Origin: Prevotella melaninogenica
GTDB taxonomy: Bacteria > Bacteroidota > Bacteroidia > Bacteroidales > Bacteroidaceae
Direction: 5' to 3'
Assembly (NCBI RefSeq): GCF_018127965.1
Contig: NZ_CP072350.1
Span: 124,001-188,000, forward strand
DNA length: 64,000 bases
Made by a program: the position numbers and the translations under genes. Positions 9,392 through 17,619 of this stretch are shown in pieces. Under the pieces are notes generated by a model, which was not told where the DNA came from, did not search any database, and saw only the letters and a program-made list of their open reading frames with translations. Numbering within the stretch: the stretch's first letter is position 1; each line of letters opens with the position of its first letter.

Positions 9392-9718
9392 AGTGATAAG
9401 GTTTGCTACTTAAGGTTAGGTTTCTGAAGAAATGTCACACGGAGGGACGGAGAGGACGGAGGGATATCAAAGCAAAGCAATGAAAATAACGGAAGCACCG
9501 TCGGTGCATAGAGCAACGGAGGTTGTTTGCACACTTTTTTAGCAACTTTATGCCCAAAGCATTTATCCCAAAAGTTATCAAGAATCTGTAGGCTACACCT
9601 CCGTCGCTCTTTGTGCCGTAGGCACCTCCGTGACATAGCATTACCTCCGTCCCCTCCGTGACTCCGTGTGCCTATTATATATGACTTTTAGTTTATCACT
9701 CCATCTTTCGGAAGAACA
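9374..9718. mobile_element. MITE copy A with ISL3-like ends
   Basis: This element of about 345 bp is non-coding. Its ends resemble those of the ISL3 element at 741-2054: the right end, reverse-complemented, reads GTTCTTCCGAAAGATGGAG followed by TGATAAAC. Inside are two nested inverted-repeat pairs built from CACGGAGG and CCTCCGTG motifs. The flanks aaaaagga (9366-9373) and aaaaaaga (9719-9726) match at 7 of 8 positions, consistent with an 8-bp target duplication. Copy B at 30025 aligns along its whole length. Confidence 0.85.
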
Positions 9719-9749
9719 AAAAAAGATAAGTAACGTAACTAAAAACACC

Positions 9750-10262
9750 CTATTCATTTACAACAACTCCTTTATCCAAGTTTATTGTAAGCCTCTTACG
9801 CTCCTTTCCAAGGTCCTTCAGGAACTTAAATTTCACTCTATAGTCTTCACGAGTAATCCCTGCAACGCCCTTTTGATAGATGACTCTATAATATGAAAAT
9901 AAAGCAACATCCGCCATCAAAACACCCTCTTTCTTATAACCTAAGTATTGCTGAAAATAGGAGTCAAAGGGAAGAAAATCATCCTGATGCCTATGAATAT
10001 ACTTCCTTACGACAGCTTTAGCGAGTTCAAACTCTTTATCATTCAGTTGCTTTGGAACCTCTGTTCTAATCTTACCAAACAACGAGTCGCCATTAGCCGT
10101 TACCGCTTTCTCGGAAATAACATTGTATATTTTTTGCCCCGTCTCATCCTTTGCGTAGACATACACAGTATCATATGGAGAATGAACGGTTGTTACTTTT
10201 CGCTTCTCTGTTGTGCAACTGAGTAGAAGGAGACAAGAAAGGATAAGTAGTATAGTCTTCAT
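9750..10262 (-). CDS. Lipoprotein of unknown function
   Basis: The 170-residue product has a lipoprotein signal (LLLLSC, Cys at about 16). The mature part is polar, with a predicted beta-rich start (VHSPYDTVYVYAKDETGQKIYNV) and a helical middle (ELAKAVVRKYIHRHQDD). I recognise no family. Its start lies 9 bp from the stop of the upstream lipoprotein gene (10272-10820), so the two are probably cotranscribed and may act together at the envelope. Confidence 0.65.
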   Translation of the reverse strand: MKTILLILSCLLLLSCTTEKRKVTTVHSPYDTVYVYAKDETGQKIYNVISEKAVTANGDSLFGKIRTEVPKQLNDKEFELAKAVVRKYIHRHQDDFLPFDSYFQQYLGYKKEGVLMADVALFSYYRVIYQKGVAGITREDYRVKFKFLKDLGKERKRLTINLDKGVVVNE

Positions 10263-10271
10263 ATGCTTCGA

Positions 10272-10820
10272 TTAATTGTTTTTCAACGGAATATCTCCTA
10301 CAAAAATCCATACAGATTGACTCTTTCCGTTCTCTCTTTTCATTAAAGGTGAGAAGATACTATCAGCATTTTCTCGTGTAATGGGATACCGCTTATTCAT
10401 AAACCAAACGACATCCTTCGTGCGATAAAGATTCATTTTAATGTAGGGTTTGTCTGATACATAATAGCCGCCAGACGCCTTTAAGTCCTCACGGTTGGGG
10501 AAGTCTTGCACCAATATTCCCTCTGTCAGTCCCTCACTTGTTATGGTATGCGAGAGGACTCCATCGGTATATACCCATCCACGTAACAGTGTAAAGAACT
10601 TATTTCCGATACCTATTGGAGCCGTGTTGAAGTCGTAATCTTCACATTCCATGATGACTATATCGTCCTTGAACGCCTTTAGATGTTCCCTCTGGTCAGG
10701 AAAATGAAATACTGCGACACCTGAATCCTTCTGCACTTCAGCCGTCTTTGTCTTGCAGGCAGTCAGTAGAAAGAAAAGAAAGAGCAGTGTTAGGGCTGTT
10801 TGATATCGTTTCATACGCAT
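10272..10820 (-). CDS. Lipoprotein of unknown function
   Basis: The 182-residue product begins with a long hydrophobic stretch (LLFLFFLLTAC), giving a lipobox Cys near residue 22. The mature domain is soluble and mixed alpha/beta; I recognise no family. A -7-type promoter motif (TATCTTTG on the minus strand, 10869-10876) lies about 50 bp upstream, so this is probably the first gene of a two-gene lipoprotein operon. Confidence 0.65.
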   Translation of the reverse strand: MRMKRYQTALTLLFLFFLLTACKTKTAEVQKDSGVAVFHFPDQREHLKAFKDDIVIMECEDYDFNTAPIGIGNKFFTLLRGWVYTDGVLSHTITSEGLTEGILVQDFPNREDLKASGGYYVSDKPYIKMNLYRTKDVVWFMNKRYPITRENADSIFSPLMKRENGKSQSVWIFVGDIPLKNN

Positions 10821-10868
10821 CGTTGTTGTTCGTTTGTAGTGTTCGAAAATAGGTGCTATTACCTACGC

Positions 10869-10876
10869 CAAAGATA
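10869..10876 (-). promoter_or_regulatory. Bacteroidota -7 element for the lipoprotein pair
   Basis: TATCTTTG on the minus strand matches TAnnTTTG and sits about 50 bp before the ATG at 10820. Confidence 0.5.
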
Positions 10877-10926
10877 ATAAAAGTTTTGCAGACAACAATG
10901 TAATTCTACTGATTTTCAGCCATAAA

Positions 10927-10961
10927 AGAAAAATCTTCTTCACCCGAAAGAATGAAGAGGA
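10927..10961 (-). terminator. Probable terminator of the SemiSWEET gene
   Basis: On the minus strand CTCTTCA and TGAAGAAG flank a loop of about ten bases and are followed by ATTTTTCTTTT. The stem is short and imperfect. Confidence 0.5.
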
Positions 10962-10985
10962 CGCACATTTTATATTGTTTTGAAC

Positions 10986-11246
10986 TTACAATGCAGTGAA
11001 AGCAGCTACAAAACCAAAGATGATACCCGGTGTGTTAGCAATCGCCAAAGGCCAGTCACGCTTCTCCTTGAACAATCCGTAAGCAACCCACAAGGTACAG
11101 TTTACACCTGCCATAAATGGCTGAATGAAGGTTCCCTTCTGCCCTGCTAAGTTGTTCTCTATCTGTGGGAAATAGAAGACATACATTAAAACTGATGTTA
11201 CCATACCAATCCATCCCATAGATGTGAAGAACTTTTCTTTTGTCAT
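10986..11246 (-). CDS. SemiSWEET-family sugar transporter
   Basis: This 86-residue protein has three hydrophobic segments (about 9-27, 40-57 and 66-85) and the PQ-loop signature FYFPQIENNL in the first helix. That is the single triple-helix bundle of bacterial SemiSWEETs, which dimerise to move small sugars across the inner membrane. The conserved inter-helix region CTLWVAYGL matches the MtN3/SWEET pattern. It is probably a separate small unit, with a weak terminator at 10927-10961. The substrate is not predictable from the sequence. Confidence 0.82.
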   Translation of the reverse strand: MTKEKFFTSMGWIGMVTSVLMYVFYFPQIENNLAGQKGTFIQPFMAGVNCTLWVAYGLFKEKRDWPLAIANTPGIIFGFVAAFTAL

Positions 11247-11306
11247 AATTGTATTTATTAATTGTTATCTATAAACTGAACGACTATTATCCTATGTGGT
11301 TAATCG

Positions 11307-11612
11307 TTATCTATCTTGTAAACCAGTGTTATCCTTACCAATGCAGAAAAGGATTAAGATCATCAACCATGGTGTTCCCAATAAGCTAAAGAGGAGCCAT
11401 AAAGCAATGCTTCTGTTTCTCTTTCGTGCCATCATGGCAACAATAATGTAACCAATGACACAGAAAAAACCAATAATAAGCAAGGTACTGAAAGCAATTG
11501 TGCCCCCTAAAACTCTCGATGCCATGTCTTGTGCACCCTGATTATTGATAGCAAAAGCCGACAACGCCATGAGCATTGACGCACTTGATGCGAGTAATCT
11601 CTTTGAAATCAT
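11307..11612 (-). CDS. Small membrane protein of unknown function
   Basis: The 101-residue product has an N-terminal signal-like segment (LLASSASMLMALSAFA). A hydrophobic helix follows (about 38-60), then a basic stretch (MMARKRNRS) and a second helix (about 70-92). The pattern suggests an inner-membrane protein with a short cytoplasmic loop. I recognise no family. A -7-like motif (TACCTTTG, minus strand, 11641-11648) lies about 30 bp upstream of the ATG. Confidence 0.6.
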   Translation of the reverse strand: MISKRLLASSASMLMALSAFAINNQGAQDMASRVLGGTIAFSTLLIIGFFCVIGYIIVAMMARKRNRSIALWLLFSLLGTPWLMILILFCIGKDNTGLQDR

Positions 11613-11640
11613 CCTTTGAAACTTTAATTATATCTGCGCA

Positions 11641-11648
11641 CAAAGGTA
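11641..11648 (-). promoter_or_regulatory. -7 element for the small membrane protein
   Basis: TACCTTTG on the minus strand fits TAnnTTTG, 29 bp before the ATG at 11612. Confidence 0.5.
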
Positions 11649-11720
11649 ATCTTTTCAAATCAGAAAACTATCTTTTATGTATAAAAGTTATTTATTTATA
11701 TTGTAAAAGAGGTGTTTTAT

Positions 11721-14411
11721 CTAATTAAAATACTTTTGAATACTATCCATTAGGGGTGTCAAATCACGATTGAAAACCCTTCCATGACGGTCAACCCTCT
11801 GCAGAGCATAGGCTATGAAAAGCCTACGTTTAGCGCGTGACATGGCTACATAGAACTTACGAGCATCTTCTTCGTCTTGCTGTTTCGTCGTGTTATAGGC
11901 GTTCGGGTAGCGCCCATCGGCTGCATCAAAGATGATAACATTATCAAACTCCAGTCCCTTTGCCTTGTGAACGGTCGTCACATAGATGCGCTCAAGAATA
12001 CTCTTACTATTGCAGAAGTCGGCTTCTTTCAGCGTATTAATATCCATTACATACTGCGAGAGCTGTGGTGCAAGGGCATTAGCTACCGTCTCATCCGCCA
12101 GCATATCTATGCGGAGATAACGGAGGATATAGTCTAATCGGGGAATATCATTGATTAAACCATCTGAACGAAAGGCATTATAAGCAGCAGAGAGCTCGCT
12201 GACAAGGGCTGGCTCATGGTCGGCTGATAGTTTATAAAGTCGGTTGACAGCCTCTCGATAGCATTCGCCATAATTGCTACGCAGCACATTGGCAAAGGGT
12301 TTCACCTTCGGATGACGGATGAAAGCCGCTTGCTGTGCTTGCTTCTCACGAGCTTTCTCAGCACAGAGGCTCACAAGACTGACCGTTGCCTTCACATCAT
12401 CAATTGCCTGATGACTATTAACACCTGCCAAATGGAAGGTTTCAAGTAGGCTTTCCAACTTATAAGAATGAAGGCTCGGAACCAATAGTCTTATCAGTTT
12501 GAGCGAGTCAAAGCAACGAGTATCATGTGCCTGCATCGTGTCATTGCAGTAACGTTGCAGATTATTATCCAATATGTTGTAATCGTAATTGGCGTTATGA
12601 CCGAGGATAGGACTGGTCCCAACGTAGGCAAGGAAACGCTGTAAGGCTTCAGAAGGAGAGAGTAATTCGCCAGCAGACATCTTCTCATGATAGATAGCAT
12701 ACATCGGATTCTCCTTGTCTCCGAGCATTGGTAGAATAGGTTTATCGGTTTCAATGTAGAGATCAAGTGGTTCGCCAACCACATCCCCACCCTTTATTCG
12801 GATGGCAGCTATCTCTATAATGTCATCTTGAAAGACATTCAAGCCCGTTGTTTCAGTATCGAAGACAACGATTTCTTCCTCGTTGTAGGCACGAAGAAAC
12901 TCTGCCGTATAACAGCTTTCGAGATAGAGAAGGAAGTCGGATGGCGATAGTGCCAACTGCTTTAGCTTCCAATTAAATCGGCGAGCAAGGGCATGAGAAG
13001 GGAAGGCACGCACCCCTTTCATGATACGTGTCCACGCTATAGAATTATATTCATTGGAGAGTACACTCAAATGTGCCAACAACAGCTTGACATCTGGTGT
13101 ATCGAAGAGATCGCGACCAGACACCTTAAAGTGGGTCAGACCTGCTTCCGTCATAGCTTCACTGATACGATCAGCATCCGAATTAGCACTGACGATGACG
13201 GCTGTACGCTCCTCCTTATTCTGCTCATAAAGGGAGAGTGCCTCAGTGGTAATATCCTTGTGTTCAGCTTCTATCGTACTGCTATGTATGATTCTCAAGT
13301 CACCCGACGTAGCCTTAGTGTCATTATCGGAAAGAGGGAGCAGTTCGCGATCTATCTTCAGTTGCTTTTCTGCATAGTCATTGAAGACATCGAGCAAGTA
13401 TTTTGGCGAACGGTGATTACGCTGTAGATGATGAATATTACCCTTACAGCGCATCTTCAAGAGGGTTAGTGTTTCCACTTTCGCCCCCATAAAAGAGAAG
13501 ATAGCCTGCTGTTCGTCACCTAAGTACATCACCATTGGCTTGTCTTCTGCTGTCAGTAGGTCGATGATAGCAAGCTGCATACCGTTAAGATCCTGCACCT
13601 CGTCCACTTGTATCCACGGATATCGCTTGCAAGTAGGGTCAGAACGATAGATATCGTAAGTATAGAGCAGTAGATCTTCGAAGTCGAAGAGGTGATTCTC
13701 CTCCTTGTATCGAGCGTAACAGCCAGCGTAATACATCTTCCAAAGCAGTACACGAATCCTATCTGCCGTCTTCCCATCAAGCCCTGGCGCATTCGCCTCG
13801 TCCATGTATTCCTGTGCATGATGATAGATATTCACTACCGCCTGCTCGTCGTATTCTATCTTTTGTGAGGCACAGATATGCTTTACTGCTTCTCGATCAT
13901 CATCCGTGAAACTCTCTGGATGAAGGTAATACTTCCATGGGTGCTGGTGTTCCAGCTGATAGATGAAATGCTGAAAGAAGATAATCGTCTGATAACCTTT
14001 GTATCGGTTGAAGTCTCTTGTCACTCCTTCCTCATCTTCGTTGCGATAATCAGCGATAATACTCACCGCCTCTTTGTCGTCAATGATAGCTGAGTCGGCT
14101 GGTATCCTACCCTGTTCAAACAGGAACTTAGAACAGAAACGATGCACATTACCCACCATGAGTTCAGAGAAATCACCTCCCACAACCTTCTGAATACGGT
14201 TGGTCATCTCTCTTGCAGCACGGTTTGTGAACGTAAGACAGAGCATATCCTCATACTTCACACCCCTTTCTCGTGCGTATCTTATCCTCTCTGCGAGGAT
14301 ATGTGTCTTACCACATCCTGGCGATGCAAGCACAAGATGGTATCCCTGACTTGCCTCAACGACAGGAATCTGATATTTATCTAAACTTGATGTGCAATTG
14401 TTTTCTCCCAT
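11721..14411 (-). CDS. UvrD/Rep-type helicase with embedded DEDDh 3'-5' exonuclease domain
   Basis: The 896-residue protein carries superfamily-1A helicase motifs: Walker A ASPGCGKTH (about 29-37), motif II VDEVQD (about 270), LQRNHRSP, motif V TTVHKAKGLEFDNVIIFD (about 805) and motif VI YVAMSRAKRR. Between them, at about 512-685, sits a DnaQ-like exonuclease with ExoI VFDTETTGLN, ExoII LGHNANYDYNIL and ExoIII HQAIDDVKATVSL, so all four DEDD acids and the catalytic His are present. It probably unwinds DNA and trims 3' ends in repair. Its promoter faces away from the DUF6155-like gene. The insertion point is inside the second helicase half, so the helicase core is split in the primary sequence. 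Confidence 0.9.
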   Translation of the reverse strand: MGENNCTSSLDKYQIPVVEASQGYHLVLASPGCGKTHILAERIRYARERGVKYEDMLCLTFTNRAAREMTNRIQKVVGGDFSELMVGNVHRFCSKFLFEQGRIPADSAIIDDKEAVSIIADYRNEDEEGVTRDFNRYKGYQTIIFFQHFIYQLEHQHPWKYYLHPESFTDDDREAVKHICASQKIEYDEQAVVNIYHHAQEYMDEANAPGLDGKTADRIRVLLWKMYYAGCYARYKEENHLFDFEDLLLYTYDIYRSDPTCKRYPWIQVDEVQDLNGMQLAIIDLLTAEDKPMVMYLGDEQQAIFSFMGAKVETLTLLKMRCKGNIHHLQRNHRSPKYLLDVFNDYAEKQLKIDRELLPLSDNDTKATSGDLRIIHSSTIEAEHKDITTEALSLYEQNKEERTAVIVSANSDADRISEAMTEAGLTHFKVSGRDLFDTPDVKLLLAHLSVLSNEYNSIAWTRIMKGVRAFPSHALARRFNWKLKQLALSPSDFLLYLESCYTAEFLRAYNEEEIVVFDTETTGLNVFQDDIIEIAAIRIKGGDVVGEPLDLYIETDKPILPMLGDKENPMYAIYHEKMSAGELLSPSEALQRFLAYVGTSPILGHNANYDYNILDNNLQRYCNDTMQAHDTRCFDSLKLIRLLVPSLHSYKLESLLETFHLAGVNSHQAIDDVKATVSLVSLCAEKAREKQAQQAAFIRHPKVKPFANVLRSNYGECYREAVNRLYKLSADHEPALVSELSAAYNAFRSDGLINDIPRLDYILRYLRIDMLADETVANALAPQLSQYVMDINTLKEADFCNSKSILERIYVTTVHKAKGLEFDNVIIFDAADGRYPNAYNTTKQQDEEDARKFYVAMSRAKRRLFIAYALQRVDRHGRVFNRDLTPLMDSIQKYFN

Positions 14412-14446
14412 AGAAAGTATTCTTTATAGCAATAGATGCTCCTCCT

Positions 14447-14455
14447 GCAAAAGTA
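14447..14455 (-). promoter_or_regulatory. -7 element for the helicase-exonuclease gene
   Basis: TACTTTTGC on the minus strand matches TAnnTTTGC, about 36 bp before the ATG at 14411. It is divergent from the element at 14520. Confidence 0.55.
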
Positions 14456-14519
14456 AGAAAAAGATTGGAAATAACTCGTTATCAACCTAAAAGAATAGAA
14501 ATAAAGTTGTAACTTTGTG

Positions 14520-14527
14520 CGTAGCAA
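14520..14527 (+). promoter_or_regulatory. -7 element for the DUF6155-like gene
   Basis: TAACTTTG matches TAnnTTTG, about 43 bp before the ATG at 14570. Confidence 0.55.
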
Positions 14528-14569
14528 CTTTATGTTACCAACAAACACTAATATGGAGAGGACTCTGAT

Positions 14570-15091
14570 ATGACCAAATTAAAACTAAAGAAGCATCTGG
14601 CAGTACTACCAAAGGAAGACGTAATGAACCTTGTGTTGAGTCTGTATGATGCAAGTGCAGAAGCGAAGATGTATCTGGAAATGTATCTTACGCCTGATTA
14701 TAGTGCTGCTTTAGAAAAGTACAAAAAGATTATTCGCAACGAATTCTTCCCTGATCGGGGCTTTTCTGATAAGCCTTCATTTGCAACTTGCCGCAAGGCA
14801 ATCTCCGACTTCAAGAAGTTGAAGGCTGATGCCGTTAGTCTTGGAGATTTAATGCTTTACTATATAGAATTGGGATGTGAATATACAATGACCTTCGGTG
14901 ATATGTGGGAACAGTATTATACTACATTAGAAACGAATTTTGAGAAAGCTCTAAAGCATATTTCCGACCACAACCTTGAGGAACATTTCAGACCGAGAAT
15001 TGAAAGTATGCTTAATTCAACACAATGTGGTTGGGGCTTTTCCGATACCTTATGGGATATGTACTATGACTATTATGGTTGTCAAGAATGA
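14570..15091 (+). CDS. DUF6155-like protein
   Basis: The 173-residue soluble protein is mostly alpha-helical. It opens with KLKLKKHLAVLPKEDVMNLVLSLYDAS and ends with a Trp- and Tyr-rich tail (GWGFSDTLWDMYYDYYGCQE). It resembles the small DUF6155 family of Bacteroidota (recalled resemblance, not searched), whose function is unknown. It is divergent from the helicase-exonuclease gene, with about 160 bp between the start codons holding two back-to-back -7 motifs. The following exonuclease gene is on the same strand 86 bp away and may be cotranscribed. Confidence 0.65.
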   Translation: MTKLKLKKHLAVLPKEDVMNLVLSLYDASAEAKMYLEMYLTPDYSAALEKYKKIIRNEFFPDRGFSDKPSFATCRKAISDFKKLKADAVSLGDLMLYYIELGCEYTMTFGDMWEQYYTTLETNFEKALKHISDHNLEEHFRPRIESMLNSTQCGWGFSDTLWDMYYDYYGCQE

Positions 15092-15176
15092 ACAAAGAGA
15101 GTTTGTCTAAACAAACATAGAGCCTCATTTATAGATTTAAGATGTAGCAAACGACTAACAAATTTATAAAGAAACT

Positions 15177-15668
15177 ATGCAGGATTTTGCAGCGATTGAC
15201 TTTGAGACAGCTAACTTTGAACGGTGTAGTGTATGCTCGGTGGGCGTGGTGATAGTAAGAAGAGGAGAGATTGTTGACAGTTTCTATTCGCTTATACAGC
15301 CCGAACCGAATTACTATCATTGGCGATGTACGCAGGTTCATGGGCTTACGTGTGCAGATACTGACGGTGCACCCGTATTCTGTGAGGTATGGAAGCAGAT
15401 AGAACCAATGATTGAAGGCTTACCACTTGTAGCCCATAACGCATCTTTCGACAAATCTTGTCTGAAGGCATCCTTCTATACCTACCAAATGGATTACCCT
15501 GATTATGAGTTCCTTGATACACTGAAGGCTGCACGACGCCACTTCCCTCACCTCCCCGACCATCAGTTACATACGGTTTCTTCAGCCTGTGGCTATGAAC
15601 TAACCGACCACCATCACGCCCTCGCAGACGCTGAAGCTTGTGCATGGATAGCAAGAGAAATATTGTAG
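15177..15668 (+). CDS. DnaQ-like DEDDh 3'-5' exonuclease
   Basis: This is a single-domain exonuclease of 163 residues. ExoI is FAAIDFETAN (Asp and Glu near residues 7-9), ExoII is VAHNASFDKSCL (about 85-96) and ExoIII is HHALADAEACAW (about 145-157), with His and Asp in place. Such proteins resemble the DNA polymerase III epsilon proofreading domain but act as free-standing nucleases. The length is a minimal catalytic core without a polymerase-binding tail. It lies near the helicase that carries a second exonuclease of the same superfamily, which may reflect a shared DNA-repair role (inference). Confidence 0.85.
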   Translation: MQDFAAIDFETANFERCSVCSVGVVIVRRGEIVDSFYSLIQPEPNYYHWRCTQVHGLTCADTDGAPVFCEVWKQIEPMIEGLPLVAHNASFDKSCLKASFYTYQMDYPDYEFLDTLKAARRHFPHLPDHQLHTVSSACGYELTDHHHALADAEACAWIAREIL

Positions 15669-15780
15669 GGTGATGGGTGGTAGGTGATGGATGTTAGGTG
15701 ATGATGGTCACTTGGGTGGTAGGTGGTGGATGTTAGGTGGTGATGATATGCTACGTGAGAGGTGTTGGTGATAACTATGA
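15669..15780. repeat. GGTGATGG-type low-complexity repeat
   Basis: Immediately 3' of the exonuclease stop, variants of ggtgatggatgttaggtg recur about five times. Their complements (catcaacacccat, caacacctaacac) occur at about 16344-16430, on the other side of the same gap. Confidence 0.7.
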
Positions 15781-15812
15781 TGAGCTTTTTCGAGAGGGTT
15801 TGTCTTCATAGT

Positions 15813-15868
15813 CTTTATATAAAGTCACCATTATATTTATATAAAGTCATCATCGTCTTTATATAAAG
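15813..15868. repeat. Three palindromes at 22-bp spacing
   Basis: The 12-bp palindrome CTTTATATAAAG occurs at 15813 and 15857, with the one-mismatch variant ATTTATATAAAG at 15835. The starts are exactly 22 bp apart, joined by similar spacers (tcaccattat, tcatcatcgt). This is an operator-like layout, but no gene start lies close by. Confidence 0.75.
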
Positions 15869-16130
15869 AGGATGTCAATAATAAGGCTCGCACCCCTCTT
15901 CAACGAACGTACAGAGCACCCGCACATGTTGTGCTAAGGCTCCGAACATATAGTGTTAAGGCTTAATAGTAATCTTATTAGACAATGACTACATAAAAGA
16001 ACATTATTGATACGAATACACTATGACGTTAGAAAGAAGTTAGGATAGCCTTAGGGAGTGAGAAACATCTGAAAGATTCGGGGTTATCCGTTATCAGAGA
16101 CGAATCATTAAGCAGAATAGAGAGAGACGA

Positions 16131-16173
16131 AAATGGGTGTTGACGAATTGTTTAAAACTTGATCAACACCCAT
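16131..16173. repeat. Inverted repeat built on a GGGTGTTGA/TCAACACCC pair
   Basis: AATGGGTGTTGA and TCAACACCCATT face each other across about 19 bases. There is no T-run after either strand, so it is not an obvious terminator. Confidence 0.6.
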
Positions 16174-16432
16174 TACTTATTATCAAAACTCTATATAGTC
16201 TTTACTTTTACAGCGTATAACTCAAAGATGTCAAGTATAGAAAGGGCAAATCATCAACACCCATCACCTATTATCAAAATTCTATATAGTTTTTACTTTT
16301 ACAGCGTATAACTCAAAGATGTCAAGTATAGAAAGGGCAAATCATCAACACCCATTACCCATTACCCAACACCTAAGTGCCCATCAACACCTAACACTTA
16401 ACACTCATCACCCAACACTACGCTCCCTCAAA
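16162..16432. repeat. 91-bp direct repeat followed by CATCAACACC low-complexity sequence
   Basis: The string atcaacacc starts at 16162, 16253 and 16344, 91 bp apart, and the intervening blocks are nearly identical. The tail to about 16432 is built of caacacctaacac-like units and reaches the stop codon of pheS. Confidence 0.85.
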
Positions 16433-17455
16433 CTCGCGGAGGAAGCGAGTATCGTTCTCAGAGAAGAGGCGGAGATCGCTTACACGGTACTTGAGGTTAG
16501 CAATACGCTCAACACCCATACCGAAGGCATAACCTGTATATACGCTTGAATCAATACCACAAGCCTCAAGGTCGTGTGGATCAACCATACCACAACCAAG
16601 AATCTCAACCCATCCAGTGTGCTTACAGAAGCCGCAGCCCTCACCGCCACAGATGTTACAGCTGATATCCATCTCTGCGCTTGGCTCAGTGAATGGGAAG
16701 TAACTTGGACGAAGACGAATCTTTGTATCAGCACCAAACATCTCACGAGCAAAGGTGAGAAGCACCTGCTTAAGGTCCGTAAAGCTAACGTTCTTATCAA
16801 CGTAAAGACCCTCTACCTGATGGAAGAAGCAGTGTGCACGAGCCGAGATAGCCTCATTACGATATACACGACCTGGACAAAGAACACGGATTGGAGGTTC
16901 GTGTGTAGACATATAGTGTGCCTCATCATTAGAAGTGTGGCTACGGAGAAGAACGTTCTTCGTAACGTCCATCGTACTGCTGCGCTCAATGAAGAAGGTA
17001 TCTTGCATATCACGTGCAGGATGATCAGCAGCAAAGTTCAACATAGTAAACACGTGCTGGTCGTCATCAATCTCAGGACCCTGATAGAGTGTGAAACCCA
17101 TACGAGCAAAGATATCAATAATCTCGTTCTTTACAAGTGTCAACGGATGACGTGTACCGAGGTTAATAGGATAAGCAGTACGTGTCAAGTCGATATCATC
17201 ACTCTGTGCCTCACTTGTTTCAAGCTGGTCCTTGAGTTCGTTGATCTTGTCCTGTGCACTCTGCTTAAGTTCATTAATCTTCATGCCGACAACCTTCTTC
17301 TGGTCGGTTGCCACATTACGGAACTCACCCATCAACGCATTGATTTCGCCCTTCTTACTAAGGTATTTCAGACGGAGTTGCTCCACATCATCAGCACTCT
17401 TAGCCGTGAGTGCGCTCACTTCCTTGAGAAGTTCTTCTATCTTGTCTAATAACAT
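16418..17455 (-). CDS. pheS: Phenylalanine-tRNA ligase alpha subunit
   Basis: The 345-residue class II synthetase subunit charges tRNA-Phe as an alpha2-beta2 enzyme. The N-terminal coiled coil (about 1-90) precedes the catalytic core. Core motifs include HPLTLVKNEIIDIFARMGF, HPARDMQDTFFIE, LLRSHTSNDEAHYM and the C-terminal SYFPFTEPSAEMDI with GYAFGMGVERIANLKY. A CNICGGEGCGFCKHTGW cysteine cluster (about residues 269-285) is notable and could bind zinc. Length is normal for the family. Its promoter is divergent from the lipoprotein gene, and pheT is not in this window. Confidence 0.96.
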   Translation of the reverse strand: MLLDKIEELLKEVSALTAKSADDVEQLRLKYLSKKGEINALMGEFRNVATDQKKVVGMKINELKQSAQDKINELKDQLETSEAQSDDIDLTRTAYPINLGTRHPLTLVKNEIIDIFARMGFTLYQGPEIDDDQHVFTMLNFAADHPARDMQDTFFIERSSTMDVTKNVLLRSHTSNDEAHYMSTHEPPIRVLCPGRVYRNEAISARAHCFFHQVEGLYVDKNVSFTDLKQVLLTFAREMFGADTKIRLRPSYFPFTEPSAEMDISCNICGGEGCGFCKHTGWVEILGCGMVDPHDLEACGIDSSVYTGYAFGMGVERIANLKYRVSDLRLFSENDTRFLREFEGA

Positions 17456-17474
17456 AGTTCTTGATTATTTTCCT

Positions 17475-17483
17475 GCAAAGGTA
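17475..17483 (-). promoter_or_regulatory. -7 element for pheS
   Basis: TACCTTTGC on the minus strand, 20 bp before the pheS ATG, fits TAnnTTTGC and implies a very short leader. Confidence 0.6.
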
Positions 17484-17558
17484 CAATTTATAATCGTAAC
17501 GGAGAAATTACCCTAATATAAATTTATAAAAATCCTATCTTATTAGAAATAAATATTG

Positions 17559-17566
17559 TACATTTG
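17559..17566 (+). promoter_or_regulatory. -7 element for the DUF4348-like lipoprotein
   Basis: TACATTTG is followed by C. It lies 31 bp upstream of the ATG at 17597, which begins the out-of-frame signal peptide. Confidence 0.6.
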
Positions 17567-17619
17567 CAGGAAATTTGAGATGAATAAAAAGAGAGTATGA
17601 AAAAGCTTTTTTACTTATT

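Noticed and set aside
9435..9641. Frames inside MITE copy A
   Set aside because: They lie within nested inverted repeats and are not matched by a coding frame in copy B.
16574..17449. A 291-codon plus-strand frame opposite pheS
   Set aside because: It lies entirely within pheS on the other strand, its product has no family features, and pheS is intact and certain.
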